This document shows, in pieces, positions 8,446 through 16,729 of a stretch of DNA of 64,000 nucleotides; position 1 is the stretch's first letter, and each line of letters starts with the position of its first letter. Source of the DNA: Desulfitobacterium dehalogenans ATCC 51507 (lineage in GTDB: Bacteria; Bacillota; Desulfitobacteriia; Desulfitobacteriales; Desulfitobacteriaceae); assembly GCF_000243155.2 (NCBI RefSeq), contig NC_018017.1, forward strand, positions 4,257,754 to 4,321,753. The letters are read 5' to 3'. Below the pieces are notes generated by a model. It worked only from the letters and a program-made list of their open reading frames with translations. It was not told where the DNA came from and did no database searches. The position numbers and the translations under genes were made by a program.

Positions 8446-8514
8446 AAAATCCCTCCGTTCGGATGCTGTTTGGAAAAGGGGGTTGAAGGCGAAGGCTCCG
8501 AGGGTCCCCGGAAC

Positions 8515-9151
8515 TCTCCAGGATTTTGCTTTACACCGGTCGCTCCATAAGCTGTGCGGACAAAACTACCGCTCAAGCCCTCCGCTCCGTCGGGTGCCCG
8601 CCCAAATCGCTCCTGCTCAGTGGGCGGTTGGAAACGTCCTGTTTCCAACCCGACTCCGCTGCATGCTTTTCGCGAAGTTTTGTTCCCGCTCGCTTAAATT
8701 CGCTTTCTTTTGTAAAGCAAAATCCTTGGGTTGCTTTGCGGGGGTGAGTGAGCGGGTCTTTGCAGGATGAGCTTCCTGGCCCGGGCCACTTTTTCCGTCT
8801 TTGCCGGGCCGCTGGCGGCATGGTCGGCTGCCCAGATCGACTGCTAAGATGACTCCTGCAAAGTCCCGTAAAAGTCCTGAAAGCAGTGCTGAAAAGAGAC
8901 CCGCAAGCGTAGCTTTACGTACAAAAGAGAACGAATTTAGCAGAGGGGCGGTCAGGTGAAGGTCGCTTTCTTAACACTGTGGAGCCACTGGTTCACATGC
9001 AGAAAGCAGCGGGGTTTGGCGTAACAGTTAAGAAAGCGTGTGAACCAGCCCTGGAGCTATGGAGTACGTGAGATCCGATGAAGAAAGCCTCCAGTGGAGG
9101 GTTTCAGGAGCTCACGCCCGAAGGTACGTTGTGCGTAAAGCTACGCGACCC
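8515..9151 (+). repeat. Dispersed structured repeat, copy A (inside the choline operon)
   Basis: No credible gene lies here. The stretch is a member of a repeat family also seen at 24257-24656 (reverse) and 49861-50430. Shared parts: a 14-bp inverted pair AGGATTTTGCTTTA (8520-8533) / 8713-8726 closing the first domain; a perfect hairpin GGTTGGAAAC-GTCCT-GTTTCCAACC at 8626-8650; and a second domain with interleaved complementary segments CTTTCTTAAC (8966-8975), TGGTTCAC (8989-8996), GTTAAGAAAG (9027-9036), GTGAACCA (9040-9047). The tail CGTTGTGCGTAAAGCTACG is also conserved. Compared with copy C the first domain is about 90 nt shorter, and there are insertions before and inside the second. It lies between cutD and eutS, in antisense orientation to the operon. 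Confidence 0.85.
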
Positions 9152-9203
9152 GCTCGGACACCCCTGCCAGTACCGACTGCGGATAGCCGGTTACTTCGCC
9201 AAG

Positions 9204-10187
9204 TCAATGCCTGATGATACTGGCCTGCAGCTCGTATCCCCCAATGATTCGAGCGATCTCATCCAACTCTTCGGCCTTAAAACTCAAATCCTCGGTAATG
9301 GTGTAGCTCATATCCAACTGCTTATATTTATTGATTCCTAATTTGTGATAAGGCAGCAAGTCGATTCCCTGAAAGTTCTTGCAGCTGTTGAAGGGTTGAA
9401 GGAATTCCATGGTGCGGCAGATCGTGTCTTTGCTGTCATTCATCCCTCGAATAAGGGGCATTCTGATCTTGACATTGAATCCGCGGTGAATCAGCTCGGT
9501 CAGATTATCGAGAATGCGTTCATTCCGTACCCCTGTCAGTTCGTAGTGCCGATCCGAGTCGATGTGCTTAAGATCATACAAAAACAAATCGGTAAACTGA
9601 GCGATCATGAGCAAAGTATCCAGCTTGGCATACCCACAGGTTTCAATGGCGGTATTGATTCCCATCCGTTGACATTCCATGAGCAGATTGGTGGCAAACT
9701 CGGGCTGGGCTGTTACTTCCCCTCCGCCAAGGGTGACTCCTCCACCTGAGCTCAGGTAGAAGAGTGCGTCTTGTTGGATGATTTCCAGCACATCAGAGAT
9801 TTTCAGATCCGTACCGGCAATGGAGAGGGCCTTTTTCGGACAGATTGCTTCACACTTGCGGCAGCCTACACAGTCGATGCTCCGGTTGATGGTGTGCTTA
9901 GTCGGTTCATAGTAGGTGCGTGCCGGTTTGACGTCCTGATTGGCAAAAAAGTGGATATTGACAGGGCAAACCGGACTACAATTGCCACAGTGAATACATG
10001 AGTCTTCCATATACATGACCTGGTATTTTCGCTCCAGTCCCTCCGGGTTGGAACACCATCGGCATCTCAGGGGACATCCTTTAAAGAAAATCAGGGTTCT
10101 TATGCCCGGCCCGTCATAGAGAGAATACTTCTGAACATTGAAGATCCTCGCCTGCCGTTCTAAAATGCTGCAAATTTCAGTACTCAT
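9204..10187 (-). CDS. cutD: Choline TMA-lyase activating enzyme (glycyl radical enzyme activase)
   Basis: CutD is a radical SAM protein that abstracts the alpha-hydrogen of the CutC glycine using S-adenosylmethionine. The 327-aa sequence has the activase signature YSLYDGPGIRTLIFFKGC and the CxxxCxxC cluster motif in GCPLRCRWCSNPEG, followed by a ferredoxin insert with two further clusters (CIHCGNCSPVCP and CVGCRKCEAICP), as usual for activases of this subfamily. SSGGGVTLGGGEVTAQPEF contributes to SAM binding. It starts 46 nt after the cutC stop. Confidence 0.96.
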   Translation of the reverse strand: MSTEICSILERQARIFNVQKYSLYDGPGIRTLIFFKGCPLRCRWCSNPEGLERKYQVMYMEDSCIHCGNCSPVCPVNIHFFANQDVKPARTYYEPTKHTINRSIDCVGCRKCEAICPKKALSIAGTDLKISDVLEIIQQDALFYLSSGGGVTLGGGEVTAQPEFATNLLMECQRMGINTAIETCGYAKLDTLLMIAQFTDLFLYDLKHIDSDRHYELTGVRNERILDNLTELIHRGFNVKIRMPLIRGMNDSKDTICRTMEFLQPFNSCKNFQGIDLLPYHKLGINKYKQLDMSYTITEDLSFKAEELDEIARIIGGYELQASIIRH

Positions 10188-10233
10188 AATGTCTCCATCT
10201 CTAGAAACTACCTAATTAAAGGTGATTAAAAAC

Positions 10234-12780
10234 TTAAAAGTGATCCAAAACGGTGCGGCTGATGATTTCGTCCTGAACCTCTTTGCACAATTCCACGAAG
10301 TAGGCGCTGTATCCGGCGACGCGAATAATTAGATCCCGATACTTATCCGGTTCGAGTTGAGCCCGTTTCAGAACTTCATTATCCACATAGCTGAATTGCA
10401 TCTGGCCGTTGCCGAGGATGGATGCTGTTCTGAGCAAGGTGATCAGGCCGTTTTCCCCTTCCGGAGTTTCGAGAATACCGCGCAGTAGTTTGAAGTTATG
10501 CACCATGCCAATATTCATGGATTCAACGCTCAGCTTGCTGACGGATTTGATGATGGCTGTGGGTCCGAATTTATCCGCACCTTGGGTCGGACTGATTCCG
10601 TCCGACAGCGGTGTCCAGGCCAGCCGTCCGTTCGGTGTCGCCCCGGTTATTTCACCGATGGGTGTGTTGTTGGAAATGGAAAGGGTGCCATGAGTAAAAT
10701 GGGAAAAGAGCATTTTAAAGGAATTGTGAACCCGTTCGGTCCAAACAATGATATCGGAGGCAATTAAATCAGCATAATCATCATCATTTCCGTATTTCGG
10801 CGCATTAAGGCAATCGGTGCGCAAAGCTTCGTAGCCCTCAAAATTGGCATTCAGGGCATCCCTGATTTGTTTCAGGGTGACCTTCTTCTCTTCAAATACC
10901 AGCTTTTTGATCGCCGCCATAGAGTCTGCATAAGTTCCCAGGCCGGAGAAGATCAATCCAGGACCAAAATTGATCCGCGCTCCACCGCTGGTAACATCCG
11001 TCCCTTTTTCCATACAGCCTTCGACCAGCAGAGACATCAGGGGTTTAGGAACGAGTTCTCGATGGACACGCTGACTCACAATGGTGCCAATCGCTGATAA
11101 ACGAATGATATGCTCAATTTGTTGCTTACAAGCGGCATCAAATTCTTCATAAGTCCTGAAGTCGTCAAGATCGCCGGTATCAAGACCTTCCATCGTGCCC
11201 CGCCATTTCATAACGCCGCGGTTCAGAACAAATTCGATGGCGATGGGCCATTGGGTATAGCCGGTGGATGTCCACTGATAGATACCGCCGGATTTCTGAG
11301 GTTCAACACAGCCCATAAGGCAATAGTCCCGGGAATCTTCAATGCTGAAGCCTTTCGCCAGCATCATCTTGATATGACTGTCATCAAAGTGACAGGCAGG
11401 GAAACCTAACCCGGCTTTTACCACTTCGACAATCTTTTTCAGATAGTTTTGGGGGGATTGATTATGGATTCGGCAGGCCAGAGAAGGTTGATACATCTTG
11501 GTAAAGCGAACGGCATCCATGATCAGATAGGTCAGCTCGTTGGTGGCATCCCCTCCGGTGCGCTTCTGGCCGCCTACAGTACAGTTGATGAAGGGTTGAT
11601 AGCCGGCGAAATATTTAGCTCCCTGCTCACTGGACAGCCACATTACTTCCGAGCATTTGATCAGAAAACAGCTCAACAATTCGAAGGCTTCCAGTTTGTT
11701 GAGCCGGCCGCTTTCCATATCGGCCTTGAACATGGGGTAAATATATTGATCCAAACGTCCCAGGGAAATACCTGTCTGGTTCTCTTCAACGACAAACAGG
11801 GATTCAAGGGTCCAAATCGATTGAAGGGCTTCATAGAAGGTACGGGGCGGATGGGCGGGAACCCAGGTCAAAATATCAGAGATCTTGTGCAGTTCCTGTT
11901 TCCGTACGGAATCCACCTCCCGGTCGGCTAATTCTCGGGCATAATTGGAAAGCCGTTGGGCATAAGCCAAAATGCCGTCACAAGTCTCAATCTCTGCTTT
12001 ATAGAAGTAGATCTTGTCGAGGTCTTCCGGGTTCTCCATGGACAATTTGCTCAATCTGTCCTCAGCTTCCTGCCTTACCCCTTTAATTCCTTTTTTAATC
12101 AGGATTACATCATATCCGGGGGCGGTATCGCCGCCGCCGTTGATTTGATGGTAGGAAAGGTCACTCACAAAGGACTCACCGGAAAAGGACCAGATCCCGG
12201 CATCTTCGTATTGTTTCTGACAAATCTCGTCCACGCTTTTCCCTTCCCAGAAAGGGAAGATTTCTTCCCGGAGGATGCGCTTATCTTCTTCACTGATTTG
12301 GAAGGGATCCTGTGCTCTGGTGGCCATAGTATCCAGTTCATCCCGAACCCATCTCCAGGCAATATCCGGTGAAAACGCACCGGCCCGCGGTTTTCCGCAA
12401 GGATGTCCCACAATGAGTTCGTCTTTTTGAATGAAGAGAGGCGCCGTCTCACAGGCCCTTCTGAAACACTTGGCCCGGAGCAGAATCCTAGGTAAGCCGG
12501 GATTTTCCCTGGTTACTTGGGTGAATGCTCTGGCCCGATCGATGCTGACACTGGGTTTGGCTTGTAAATAGACTGTGCGCAGATTGTTTAAACGCGGCGT
12601 AAGACCGGTGATTTCCCCTTCGTACACAGGGGACTTTCTCTCTTGGTACGCCGGGGATGGGGAATGTGCCGCCAGTTCCTTGGAGATCTCCTGAAATAGT
12701 TTCATAACAATAGCTGTTTCCTCTGGGGATAAGTTCTTAGTTACATCGGCAAATTTCGCCGAAAATTCTTTGCTATCCAT
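10234..12780 (-). CDS. cutC: Choline trimethylamine-lyase (glycyl radical enzyme)
   Basis: CutC cleaves choline to trimethylamine and acetaldehyde without oxygen or B12. Every residue I know to be diagnostic of Desulfovibrio alaskensis CutC is found at a constant +2 offset: Asp218 (GGGD), Phe397, Cys491 and Glu493 in MGCVEPQ, Thr504 and Tyr508 in YQWTSTGY, and the glycyl-radical Gly823 in RVAGYSAYF. This separates it from glycerol and propanediol dehydratases and from pyruvate formate-lyase. Length (848 aa) is typical. The N-terminal ~50 residues are short compared with CutC forms that carry an extra targeting extension. AAGGGAGGG precedes the ATG. Confidence 0.97.
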   Translation of the reverse strand: MDSKEFSAKFADVTKNLSPEETAIVMKLFQEISKELAAHSPSPAYQERKSPVYEGEITGLTPRLNNLRTVYLQAKPSVSIDRARAFTQVTRENPGLPRILLRAKCFRRACETAPLFIQKDELIVGHPCGKPRAGAFSPDIAWRWVRDELDTMATRAQDPFQISEEDKRILREEIFPFWEGKSVDEICQKQYEDAGIWSFSGESFVSDLSYHQINGGGDTAPGYDVILIKKGIKGVRQEAEDRLSKLSMENPEDLDKIYFYKAEIETCDGILAYAQRLSNYARELADREVDSVRKQELHKISDILTWVPAHPPRTFYEALQSIWTLESLFVVEENQTGISLGRLDQYIYPMFKADMESGRLNKLEAFELLSCFLIKCSEVMWLSSEQGAKYFAGYQPFINCTVGGQKRTGGDATNELTYLIMDAVRFTKMYQPSLACRIHNQSPQNYLKKIVEVVKAGLGFPACHFDDSHIKMMLAKGFSIEDSRDYCLMGCVEPQKSGGIYQWTSTGYTQWPIAIEFVLNRGVMKWRGTMEGLDTGDLDDFRTYEEFDAACKQQIEHIIRLSAIGTIVSQRVHRELVPKPLMSLLVEGCMEKGTDVTSGGARINFGPGLIFSGLGTYADSMAAIKKLVFEEKKVTLKQIRDALNANFEGYEALRTDCLNAPKYGNDDDYADLIASDIIVWTERVHNSFKMLFSHFTHGTLSISNNTPIGEITGATPNGRLAWTPLSDGISPTQGADKFGPTAIIKSVSKLSVESMNIGMVHNFKLLRGILETPEGENGLITLLRTASILGNGQMQFSYVDNEVLKRAQLEPDKYRDLIIRVAGYSAYFVELCKEVQDEIISRTVLDHF

Positions 12781-12809
12781 CCTTTGCCCTCCCTTTTATT
12801 CATTGACTT

Positions 12810-14333
12810 TTAAGCATTTCTATAAGGTAAAAGCTGTTCCAGCAATGTTTCCAACAGCTCGTTGAGGTCCTGGGTTCTTTCCTTAGGGTAACCTGTGCCG
12901 GAGCAAAAACTTCCGTTTAGTCCTGTTAGCTCCGTTAATCCTGCCGATTCTGCCTGCAGACCACAGGTTATGTCCTCCAGTTTTCGTACCCCATAGCCTA
13001 TCTTGCGGATATTGATTAAATTCAGTGGTGAAATATTATCTGAAGTGAACCCGCCGCCGCCGGCACCGCAACCGAGAGTTAAGGCCGGGAAGAGATTGGT
13101 TGTTCCTCCAATTCCCCCCAGAGTGGCGGGCGTATTCACGAGTACTCTTGAGACGGGCTTTTTCAGGGCAAACTCCCTGATCACCTGCTCATTCCGGGAA
13201 TGAATGACGAGGGTATGCCCCCGGCCATCGTTGAGCAGCAGCTCGATACATTTTTCACAGGCGTTGAGCCAGTCCTTTTCCACATAAAAGGCCAACACCG
13301 GACAGAGCTTTTCTTTAGCATAGGGGTTGGTCGGAGCAACAAATCTTTGTTCAGAAATGAGGACTTTAGTATTTTCCAGGACAGAGACGCCAGTTTTCCG
13401 TGCCAGCTCTACAGCCGTGTTACCGACGATGTCCGGATTGGCGCTGCCGTCAGACCGCAGAAAGAGTTGACCAAGTTGTGCTGATTCTTCTGCCGAGAGG
13501 AAGTATGCACCATTTCTTTTCAGCTCTTCCCTTACCTCGTCGGCAATGCATTCCTCAGCCACAATGGATTGCTCTGAGGCGGACACTATGCCATTGTCAA
13601 AGGTTCTACTGGTAATGATATCCGCTACTGCCTGTTTTATGTCGGCCGAACGCTCTATAAAAGCCGGGCCATTCCCGGGTCCGCCATAGATCGTCGGTTT
13701 CCCGGAGGCATAGGCGGCCTTGACCATCTTGGGCACTCCTGTCACCATGATCAGGGCTGTATCCTTGTGGTTCATCAGCCCCAGTGTCCCTTCAACAGCC
13801 TGGGTCCTCTGATAGCCGATGGCCCCGCAGGGCAGCCCGCTGGCTTCAGCGGTCCGCACCAGTATCTCCAGCACTTTTCTGATAGTTTTCTTCGCCTTGG
13901 GGTGAGGGGAAAAAACAATGGCATTGCCTGATTTTATGGCGATTAAGGTTTTATAGATGGTAGTGGATACGGGGTTGGTGGATGGCAGCAAAGCGACAAT
14001 GACTCCCACAGGTACGCCGACATCTATGGTTTGATTCTCTTTATCTTCAGCGATAATGCCGACGACTTTCATCTTACTGATTTTCTTGTAGAGAAAATTA
14101 CTGGCAAAAATATTCTTTATATATTTGTCCTGCCATTTTCCGAATCCCGTTTCTTCATAGGACATAATCGCCAGTTCCCGGGCATATTTCGCCACTTCGG
14201 CAGCTATACGCTCCACAATCCGGTCCAGCTTTTCCTGGGGAAAGGCCGCCAAAGTCTTTTGAGCCTCCCGGGCGTTTTCGATCAGAATCCGTGCTTCTTG
14301 AATTGAAAGCAAATCATTGTCCATGCGATTCAT
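12810..14333 (-). CDS. Aldehyde dehydrogenase paralogue with catalytic Cys replaced by Ser
   Basis: This 507-aa protein aligns without gaps over its first 260 residues with the dehydrogenase at 817-2304 and keeps the nucleotide segments (LLPSTNPVSTTIY, GGPGNGPAFIE). The nucleophile position is Ser251 in NGIVSASEQS (codon TCC at about 13581), where the paralogue has Cys251. A serine cannot form the usual thiohemiacetal and acyl-thioester efficiently, so the protein may be inactive as a dehydrogenase and serve as a scaffold, or act on something else. The C-terminus (LNELLETLLEQLLPYR) is an amphipathic helix after a linker, as in encapsulated cargo. It precedes cutC by 29 nt. Confidence 0.9.
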   Translation of the reverse strand: MNRMDNDLLSIQEARILIENAREAQKTLAAFPQEKLDRIVERIAAEVAKYARELAIMSYEETGFGKWQDKYIKNIFASNFLYKKISKMKVVGIIAEDKENQTIDVGVPVGVIVALLPSTNPVSTTIYKTLIAIKSGNAIVFSPHPKAKKTIRKVLEILVRTAEASGLPCGAIGYQRTQAVEGTLGLMNHKDTALIMVTGVPKMVKAAYASGKPTIYGGPGNGPAFIERSADIKQAVADIITSRTFDNGIVSASEQSIVAEECIADEVREELKRNGAYFLSAEESAQLGQLFLRSDGSANPDIVGNTAVELARKTGVSVLENTKVLISEQRFVAPTNPYAKEKLCPVLAFYVEKDWLNACEKCIELLLNDGRGHTLVIHSRNEQVIREFALKKPVSRVLVNTPATLGGIGGTTNLFPALTLGCGAGGGGFTSDNISPLNLINIRKIGYGVRKLEDITCGLQAESAGLTELTGLNGSFCSGTGYPKERTQDLNELLETLLEQLLPYRNA

Positions 14334-14384
14334 TCTTTATCCCCCTTTCCACTTGAGGATTGAACAAGCTCAAAACTGCACTGT

Positions 14385-14675
14385 TTACCAATCAATAAGG
14401 TGCTTGGCTACAATTTTCTCTACATCGGGATGGGGCCTGGCAATTACATTGGTGCTATAAATTTTACCCACCTTGCCGGCTGCTTCGATGCCGGCCTCTA
14501 CCGCTGTTTTTACTGCTCCCACATCCCCCCGGACCACCACGGAGATCAGACCTGAAGCAACATTCTCATAACCCACCAATTCCACTTCTGCTGCCTTGCA
14601 CATAGCATCCGCAGCTTCCAGCACCGAAACCAGTCCATAAGTTTCTATAAACCCTAAAGCATCATTTTTCTCCAC
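14385..14675 (-). CDS. BMC-H microcompartment shell protein
   Basis: A 96-aa BMC-domain protein: ALGFIETYGLVSVLEAAD at the start, ASGLISVVVRGDVGAVKTAV in the middle. The start is taken as GTG at 14673-14675, 6 nt after GGAGGAG. A TTG at 14690 is in frame but would overlap that ribosome site. Pore loop residues differ from the neighbouring shell protein (VASG against IGSG), so the two probably form separate hexamers or mixed facets. It is the second gene of the operon. Confidence 0.93.
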   Translation of the reverse strand: MEKNDALGFIETYGLVSVLEAADAMCKAAEVELVGYENVASGLISVVVRGDVGAVKTAVEAGIEAAGKVGKIYSTNVIARPHPDVEKIVAKHLIDW

Positions 14676-14701
14676 GGGATACTCCTCCAAAACCTTCAGT
14701 G

Positions 14702-14998
14702 TTAAGCATCGATATCATGTCTTGAAACAATCTTGCCCACCCGGCTGACGGGGCGCGGCATAACGTGGGCGGCCGTTAGTTCTCCAATCGCTGCTGCAGC
14801 TGCTGCTCCTTTTTCTACTGCCGATCTTACTGCGGCGACATCCCCTTTCACCATAACGGTGACCAGCCCTGAGCCAATATTTTCATAGGAAACAAGCACC
14901 ACATCTGCAGTTTTGCACATGACATCCGCCGCTTCGATGGCCGGAACCATTCCCCTGGTTTCAATAAGTCCTAAGGCTTCTTCGCCAAAGTATTCCAT
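14702..14998 (-). CDS. BMC-H microcompartment shell protein (first gene of the operon)
   Basis: The 98-aa protein is a canonical shell hexamer (ALGLIETRGMVPAIEAAD, then IGSGLVTVMVKGDVAAVRSA). It is the first gene after the predicted sigma-A-type promoter at 15095-15122 and has AGAGGAG before its ATG. The first position in a long operon suits the most abundant shell component. Cys in the conserved helix (VMCKTAD) is shared with the next shell gene, suggesting a recent duplication. Confidence 0.94.
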   Translation of the reverse strand: MEYFGEEALGLIETRGMVPAIEAADVMCKTADVVLVSYENIGSGLVTVMVKGDVAAVRSAVEKGAAAAAAIGELTAAHVMPRPVSRVGKIVSRHDIDA

Positions 14999-15094
14999 AG
15001 AATTACTCCTCTTTATATAACATCAAACCCAATAGCATCTCTTAGCATATTTCATCGAATTTTGTAGTTGTGTATGATTGCACATGTTACTTTT

Positions 15095-15122
15095 ATTATA
15101 GTGCCTACTGGGATAACTGTAA
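15095..15122 (-). promoter_or_regulatory. Predicted sigma-A promoter of the choline microcompartment operon
   Basis: On the minus strand TTACAG (15117-15122) and a perfect TATAAT (15095-15100) are separated by 16 nt. They lie about 95 nt upstream of the first shell gene and downstream of the hairpin that follows the MFS gene. No other good promoter-like pair was seen before the operon. A regulator site could not be recognised. Confidence 0.55.
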
Positions 15123-15170
15123 TATACTAAACACTTATACGGGATATAATCAGAGACTGACATAAGACCA

Positions 15171-15196
15171 AACCTCCTGGCAAGCCAGGAGGTTTT
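15171..15196. terminator. Intrinsic terminator after the MFS gene
   Basis: A perfect 11-bp stem, AACCTCCTGGC / GCCAGGAGGTT, with a 2-nt loop begins 22 nt after the stop of the minus-strand MFS gene. The T-run is better on the plus strand (TTTTAATATT) than on the minus strand (TTTGGTCTT), so it may act in both directions. It separates the transporter genes from the microcompartment operon. Confidence 0.7.
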
Positions 15197-15217
15197 AATA
15201 TTGTACTCGATTCGTTT

Positions 15218-16603
15218 TTAAGCAGAAACGGTTTTATTCGAGTCCGTCTCTGCAATTTCTTCCAAGGAACGCCCAGCGGTTCTCTCGCCCCATATACCGG
15301 TAACGACGGCGATCATGATGTACATGGCACCGATAATGGCGAACAGGACACTGTAACCAAACTGCTTGTAAATTAGAGGAACCATGGCCATGGCACCAAC
15401 GTTTAGAATTCTACCGGTGCTGAAGATAATACCGGTACCACTGCTTCTAAATTGGGTGGGGTACGCTTCGGCCAAGTAAGACCACATTAGAACGAACACA
15501 CCGTCCATCAAAATTCGAATGATAAAACCAATTCCGACGATCAGCATAGGAGCCTTGATGGTACCAAAGATAACGGTTAGAACCCCAATGATGGCACCAT
15601 AGATAACGATGGGAACTTTTCTACCGCCTTTATCGGTAAAGAAGGCCGCTAAGTAGTTACCAATGGGGCTACCGAAGGATACTAGGGCTACCATCCACAG
15701 GGAGTCTTCCAGGGAAAAGCCGTACTCGTTCAACAGGGTCGGCATCCAAGCGAAGAACATAAAGTAACCGACGGTGTTCCAGACAACTAAGTTGATAAGA
15801 ACAAGGGTCTTTTTTCTATACTCCTTACTAAATAAGAGTCGTAACACTTCGAGGGTTTTGGTTGTTTCCTGAGCCTTTTCCTCCTTAACTTTACCAGAGG
15901 CCTCGGCACTAAGATCCACTTTAACATCGGGTCTGTAGAACTGAATGACTGCTTCTGCTTCTTTAAAACGACCCTTGCTAATGAGCCAACGGGGAGATTC
16001 CTTTAGCCAGTTATTACCAAATGCTAACACGATAAAGCCTAAACCGCCGATGTATAAAATCCAGCGCCAACCTTCCGGGTTGTTAGGAATAATATGAGAG
16101 GCCAACTGACCAATAAGGGGGATACTTAAAAGTGCAGTGGCTAGAGCGATGGCCTGCCACTTACCCCGGGAGGCAGCGGGCAGCAATTCGGCAATATATA
16201 CCATAGCTACTACCACCATGCCCATCATACCAATACCCGTTAGGGTTCTTGCAACTAGGAAGATTTCTTGGTTGGGTGCCCCACCGTTCACCAAAGAACA
16301 TAAAGAGAACAAAAGAATCGAGCCGAGGAAGGTTTTTCTACGGCCGATGCGGTCTGCAAACCAACCACCCAGCCAGCAACCTAAAAGCATACCAACAAAA
16401 GTGCAAGAGTTGACTAGGCCAATCCATTCCATTGATACACCCCAATACTTTGTGAGGGCAGGTGCAACGAAGGAAAAAGAAAAAACGTCTATTTGCTCAA
16501 AGGTATAGCCGAACGCCAATAAAATCAGAAACTTATAGTGGGATTTGTTCATGGTGGCTTCGTCCATGTATCGGGTACTCGTCATTGGTTTATTATCTAC
16601 CAT
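15218..16603 (-). CDS. MFS transporter, aromatic/organic-ion or sugar-porter type
   Basis: A 461-aa integral membrane protein with twelve predicted segments. The cytoplasmic loop 2-3 motif GGWFADRIGRRKTF and its counterpart FFTDKGGRKVPI in the second half mark the major facilitator superfamily, and LLPAASRGKW and YLAEAYPTQFRSSGTG are typical of proton symporters for organic acids or cations. Substrate cannot be read from sequence. It lies between a cytoplasmic phosphodiesterase gene (126 nt upstream) and the choline operon on the same strand, which makes a choline-related substrate possible. AAGGAGAGAAGG precedes the ATG. Confidence 0.85.
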   Translation of the reverse strand: MVDNKPMTSTRYMDEATMNKSHYKFLILLAFGYTFEQIDVFSFSFVAPALTKYWGVSMEWIGLVNSCTFVGMLLGCWLGGWFADRIGRRKTFLGSILLFSLCSLVNGGAPNQEIFLVARTLTGIGMMGMVVVAMVYIAELLPAASRGKWQAIALATALLSIPLIGQLASHIIPNNPEGWRWILYIGGLGFIVLAFGNNWLKESPRWLISKGRFKEAEAVIQFYRPDVKVDLSAEASGKVKEEKAQETTKTLEVLRLLFSKEYRKKTLVLINLVVWNTVGYFMFFAWMPTLLNEYGFSLEDSLWMVALVSFGSPIGNYLAAFFTDKGGRKVPIVIYGAIIGVLTVIFGTIKAPMLIVGIGFIIRILMDGVFVLMWSYLAEAYPTQFRSSGTGIIFSTGRILNVGAMAMVPLIYKQFGYSVLFAIIGAMYIMIAVVTGIWGERTAGRSLEEIAETDSNKTVSA

Positions 16604-16729
16604 AACCTTCTCTCCTTTTCTTTAAGGATGGTGCGCATTTCCCTGCGCTTACTGTACCAAAAATAGCCTCCGCCCGTGTAACCTTACACAAGGCGGAGTC
16701 CTGATAGCCACTTAGTTAATTTATAAGTC

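Noticed and set aside
8442..8821. Frames of 60-95 codons in the repeat A region
   Set aside because: All differ between copies, lack ribosome sites and are explained by the repeat's hairpins.
8515..9151. CRISPR array in the repeat-rich spacer
   Set aside because: No regular direct repeats with unique spacers; the repetition is inverted and inter-locus.
10409..12372. Several plus-strand frames of 76-160 codons across cutC
   Set aside because: They are antisense to cutC, whose residues are all conserved; composition explains the open frames.
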